Assembly (NCBI GenBank): GCA_903831545.1
Contig: CAIKYI010000107.1
Span: 1-6,201 of the forward strand
DNA length: 6,201 bases
Direction of reading: 5' to 3'
DNA from: an uncultured Methylobacter sp.
GTDB taxonomy: Bacteria; Pseudomonadota; Gammaproteobacteria; Methylococcales; Methylomonadaceae
The notes beneath the pieces were generated by a model, which was not told the origin of the DNA, did no database searches, and saw nothing but the letters and a program-made list of their open reading frames with translations. Shown here piece after piece: positions 4,980 through 6,201 of the stretch (positions are counted from its first letter, which is position 1; each line of letters begins with the position of its first letter). The translations under genes were made by a program, and so were the position numbers.

Positions 4980-5624
4980 ATGTCCTCTGTCGCTGTAATT
5001 GATTACGGAATGGGTAATCTGCATTCCATCGTAAAGGCGCTGCAACATGCGGCGCCTGAAGTTGATGTTATTTGTGTTTCCGATGCCGCAGCCATTCTGC
5101 AGGCTGATCGCGTCGTATTCCCTGGCGTTGGCGCGATAAGGGATTGCATGCAGGCGCTCAATCAATCAGGTTTATCTGAGGTTATCCGACAGGTTGCCTT
5201 AAGCAAACCATTACTGGGGATTTGCCTGGGCATGCAAGCATTATTAACTGAGAGTGAAGAAAACGGGGGCATAAAATGCCTGGATGTGTTTGCCGGACAA
5301 GTCGTTCATTTTCCTGAATTATTAAAAGATCAGGGTGGTGAGACACTAAAAATTCCACACATGGGCTGGAATCAGGTTCACCAGATGCAACAACATCCGT
5401 TATGGGACAACATTCCCCAAGACAGCCGCTTTTATTTTGTTCACAGTTATTATGCGCAGCCAGAAGCAAAAGCGCTAATTGCAGCGACCGCACAATACCC
5501 GGAGGCATTTGCCTGTGCTTTGGCACAAAAAAATGTTTTCGCCGTACAATTTCATCCGGAAAAGAGTCAGGCAGTCGGTTTACAACTGCTAAACAATTTT
5601 TTAAATTGGGATGGACAAGTTTAG
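4980..5624 (+). CDS. hisH: Imidazole glycerol phosphate synthase, glutamine amidotransferase subunit
   Basis: This encodes a 214-residue class I glutamine amidotransferase. It hydrolyses glutamine and channels ammonia to HisF, which uses it to convert PRFAR into imidazole glycerol phosphate and AICAR. The nucleophile lies in G-I-C82-L-G-M-Q, and the rest of the catalytic triad in F-H192-P-E194-K-S. The oxyanion segment (F-P-G-V-G-A), the K-I-P-H-M-G-W-N strand and F-V-H-S-Y-Y are all conserved. Length is normal (about 200-215). The ATG is placed directly before the conserved V-A-V-I-D-Y-G-M-G-N-L. Bases before it are pyrimidine-rich with no Shine-Dalgarno, so translation may depend on ribosomes leaving hisB 27 bases upstream. 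The partner hisF is not in the window but is expected after hisA. Confidence 0.98.
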   Translation: MSSVAVIDYGMGNLHSIVKALQHAAPEVDVICVSDAAAILQADRVVFPGVGAIRDCMQALNQSGLSEVIRQVALSKPLLGICLGMQALLTESEENGGIKCLDVFAGQVVHFPELLKDQGGETLKIPHMGWNQVHQMQQHPLWDNIPQDSRFYFVHSYYAQPEAKALIAATAQYPEAFACALAQKNVFAVQFHPEKSQAVGLQLLNNFLNWDGQV

Positions 5625-5665
5625 TTACTATTGACTGATTACACGCTGTTGAGGATTTTAGTGTT

Positions 5666-6201
5666 ATGTTATTAATACCTGCTATTGATTTAAAAGAGGG
5701 GCGCTGTGTACGTTTACGTCAGGGACGCATGGAAGATAATACGGTTTTTTCTGATGACCCCGTCGCTGTTGCCGGCAAATGGGTTGCCGCCGGAGCGAGA
5801 AGAATTCATTTGGTTGACCTCGATGGTGCCTTTGCCGGAAAGCCAAGAAATGCCGATGTCATTCATGCCATAGTAGAAGCTTATCCTAATGTCCCCGTGC
5901 AAATTGGCGGAGGTATTCGTGACGAAGAAACCATCCAGGCCTACCTTAATGCCGGTGTCGAATATGTTATTATTGGTACCAAAGCGGTTAATGAACCCCA
6001 TTTTGTCAGAGACATGGCAAGAGAATATCCGCGTCGTATCATCGTCGGACTTGATGCTAAAGATGGCAAGGTAGCCATTGATGGCTGGTCCAAACTATCC
6101 AAACATGACGTGATTGATCTCGCCCAACATTTTGAGGAAGATGGTGTGGAAGCAATTATCTATACGGATATTTCCAGAGACGGCATGATGACCGGAGTCA
6201 A
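5666..6201 (+). CDS. hisA: ProFAR isomerase (HisA), cut by the window end
   Basis: The first 178 codons are present, of about 240-250 in the family; the reading frame is open to the last base. The enzyme is a cytoplasmic (beta-alpha)8 barrel. It performs an Amadori rearrangement of ProFAR to PRFAR, the substrate of HisF-HisH. D8 in I-P-A-I-D-L-K-E-G is the general base. D130 in [10 protein letters not shown] is the general acid. The first phosphate-binding motif is Q-I-G-G-G-I-R (79-85), and [12 protein letters not shown] (166-177) precedes the second. Start: ATG at 5666 with GAGG at 5651-5654, eleven bases upstream, in a 41-base gap after hisH. The second half of the barrel lies outside the window, so completeness cannot be judged. 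Confidence 0.97.
   Translation, partial: MLLIPAIDLKEGRCVRLRQGRMEDNTVFSDDPVAVAGKWVAAGARRIHLVDLDGAFAGKPRNADVIHAIVEAYPNVPVQIGGGIRDEETIQAYLNAGVEYVIIGTKAVNEPHFVRDMAREYPRRIIVGLDAKDGKVAIDGWSKLSKHDVIDLAQHFEEDGVEAIIYTDISRDGMMTGV

Noticed and set aside
4446..5526. Long minus-strand open frames opposite hisB and hisH
   Set aside because: They lie antisense to clearly recognised enzymes, have no family resemblance and are shadows of the coding strand.

Overview
This window reads as ordinary chromosome from a moderately A+T-rich gammaproteobacterium. The gene content (Bcp-type peroxiredoxin, DUF342/FapA, SemiSWEET, DUF1289, a DUF1640-like coiled-coil protein, and his genes in the order hisB-hisH-hisA) and the style of the proteins remind me of methanotrophs of the order Methylococcales. 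That assignment is inference from impression, not from a marker gene.

Layout. Positions 1-145 hold no supported gene but contain a plausible sigma70-type promoter. A peroxiredoxin (146-610, +) and a VOC/glyoxalase-fold protein (717-1091, +) follow, separated by a spacer with a perfect 10-bp inverted repeat. They converge on a minus-strand pair that is probably co-transcribed: a tetra-cysteine DUF1289 protein (1399-1614) followed by a three-helix SemiSWEET half-transporter (1101-1376). Next on the minus strand is a 550-residue DUF342/FapA protein (1770-3422) with a very good ribosome binding site. Its upstream region carries a terminator-like hairpin and a TATAAT box. A small coiled-coil membrane protein (3680-4030, -) has an extended -10 promoter in the 328-base divergent region. 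On the other side of that region the histidine genes start: hisB (4359-4952), hisH (4980-5624) and hisA (5666 to the window end, truncated by the edge).

How the genes work together. HisB, HisH and HisA are adjacent enzymes of histidine biosynthesis. HisA makes PRFAR. HisH supplies ammonia to HisF (expected just beyond the right edge) to turn PRFAR into imidazole glycerol phosphate and AICAR. HisB dehydrates imidazole glycerol phosphate. The other genes are housekeeping or accessory functions with no visible common pathway: peroxide detoxification, possible small-molecule or metal-dependent VOC chemistry, sugar or small-solute movement, and a polar/flagella-associated or envelope-linked beta-helix protein.

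I found no mobile element, CRISPR array, RNA gene or phage gene, and no convincing new multi-gene system. The most useful second looks are an exact 14-bp direct repeat bracketing 169 bp in front of hisB, the terminator-like hairpin in the apparent leader of the FapA gene, the inverted repeat between the first two genes, and the unusual cysteine set of the peroxiredoxin.
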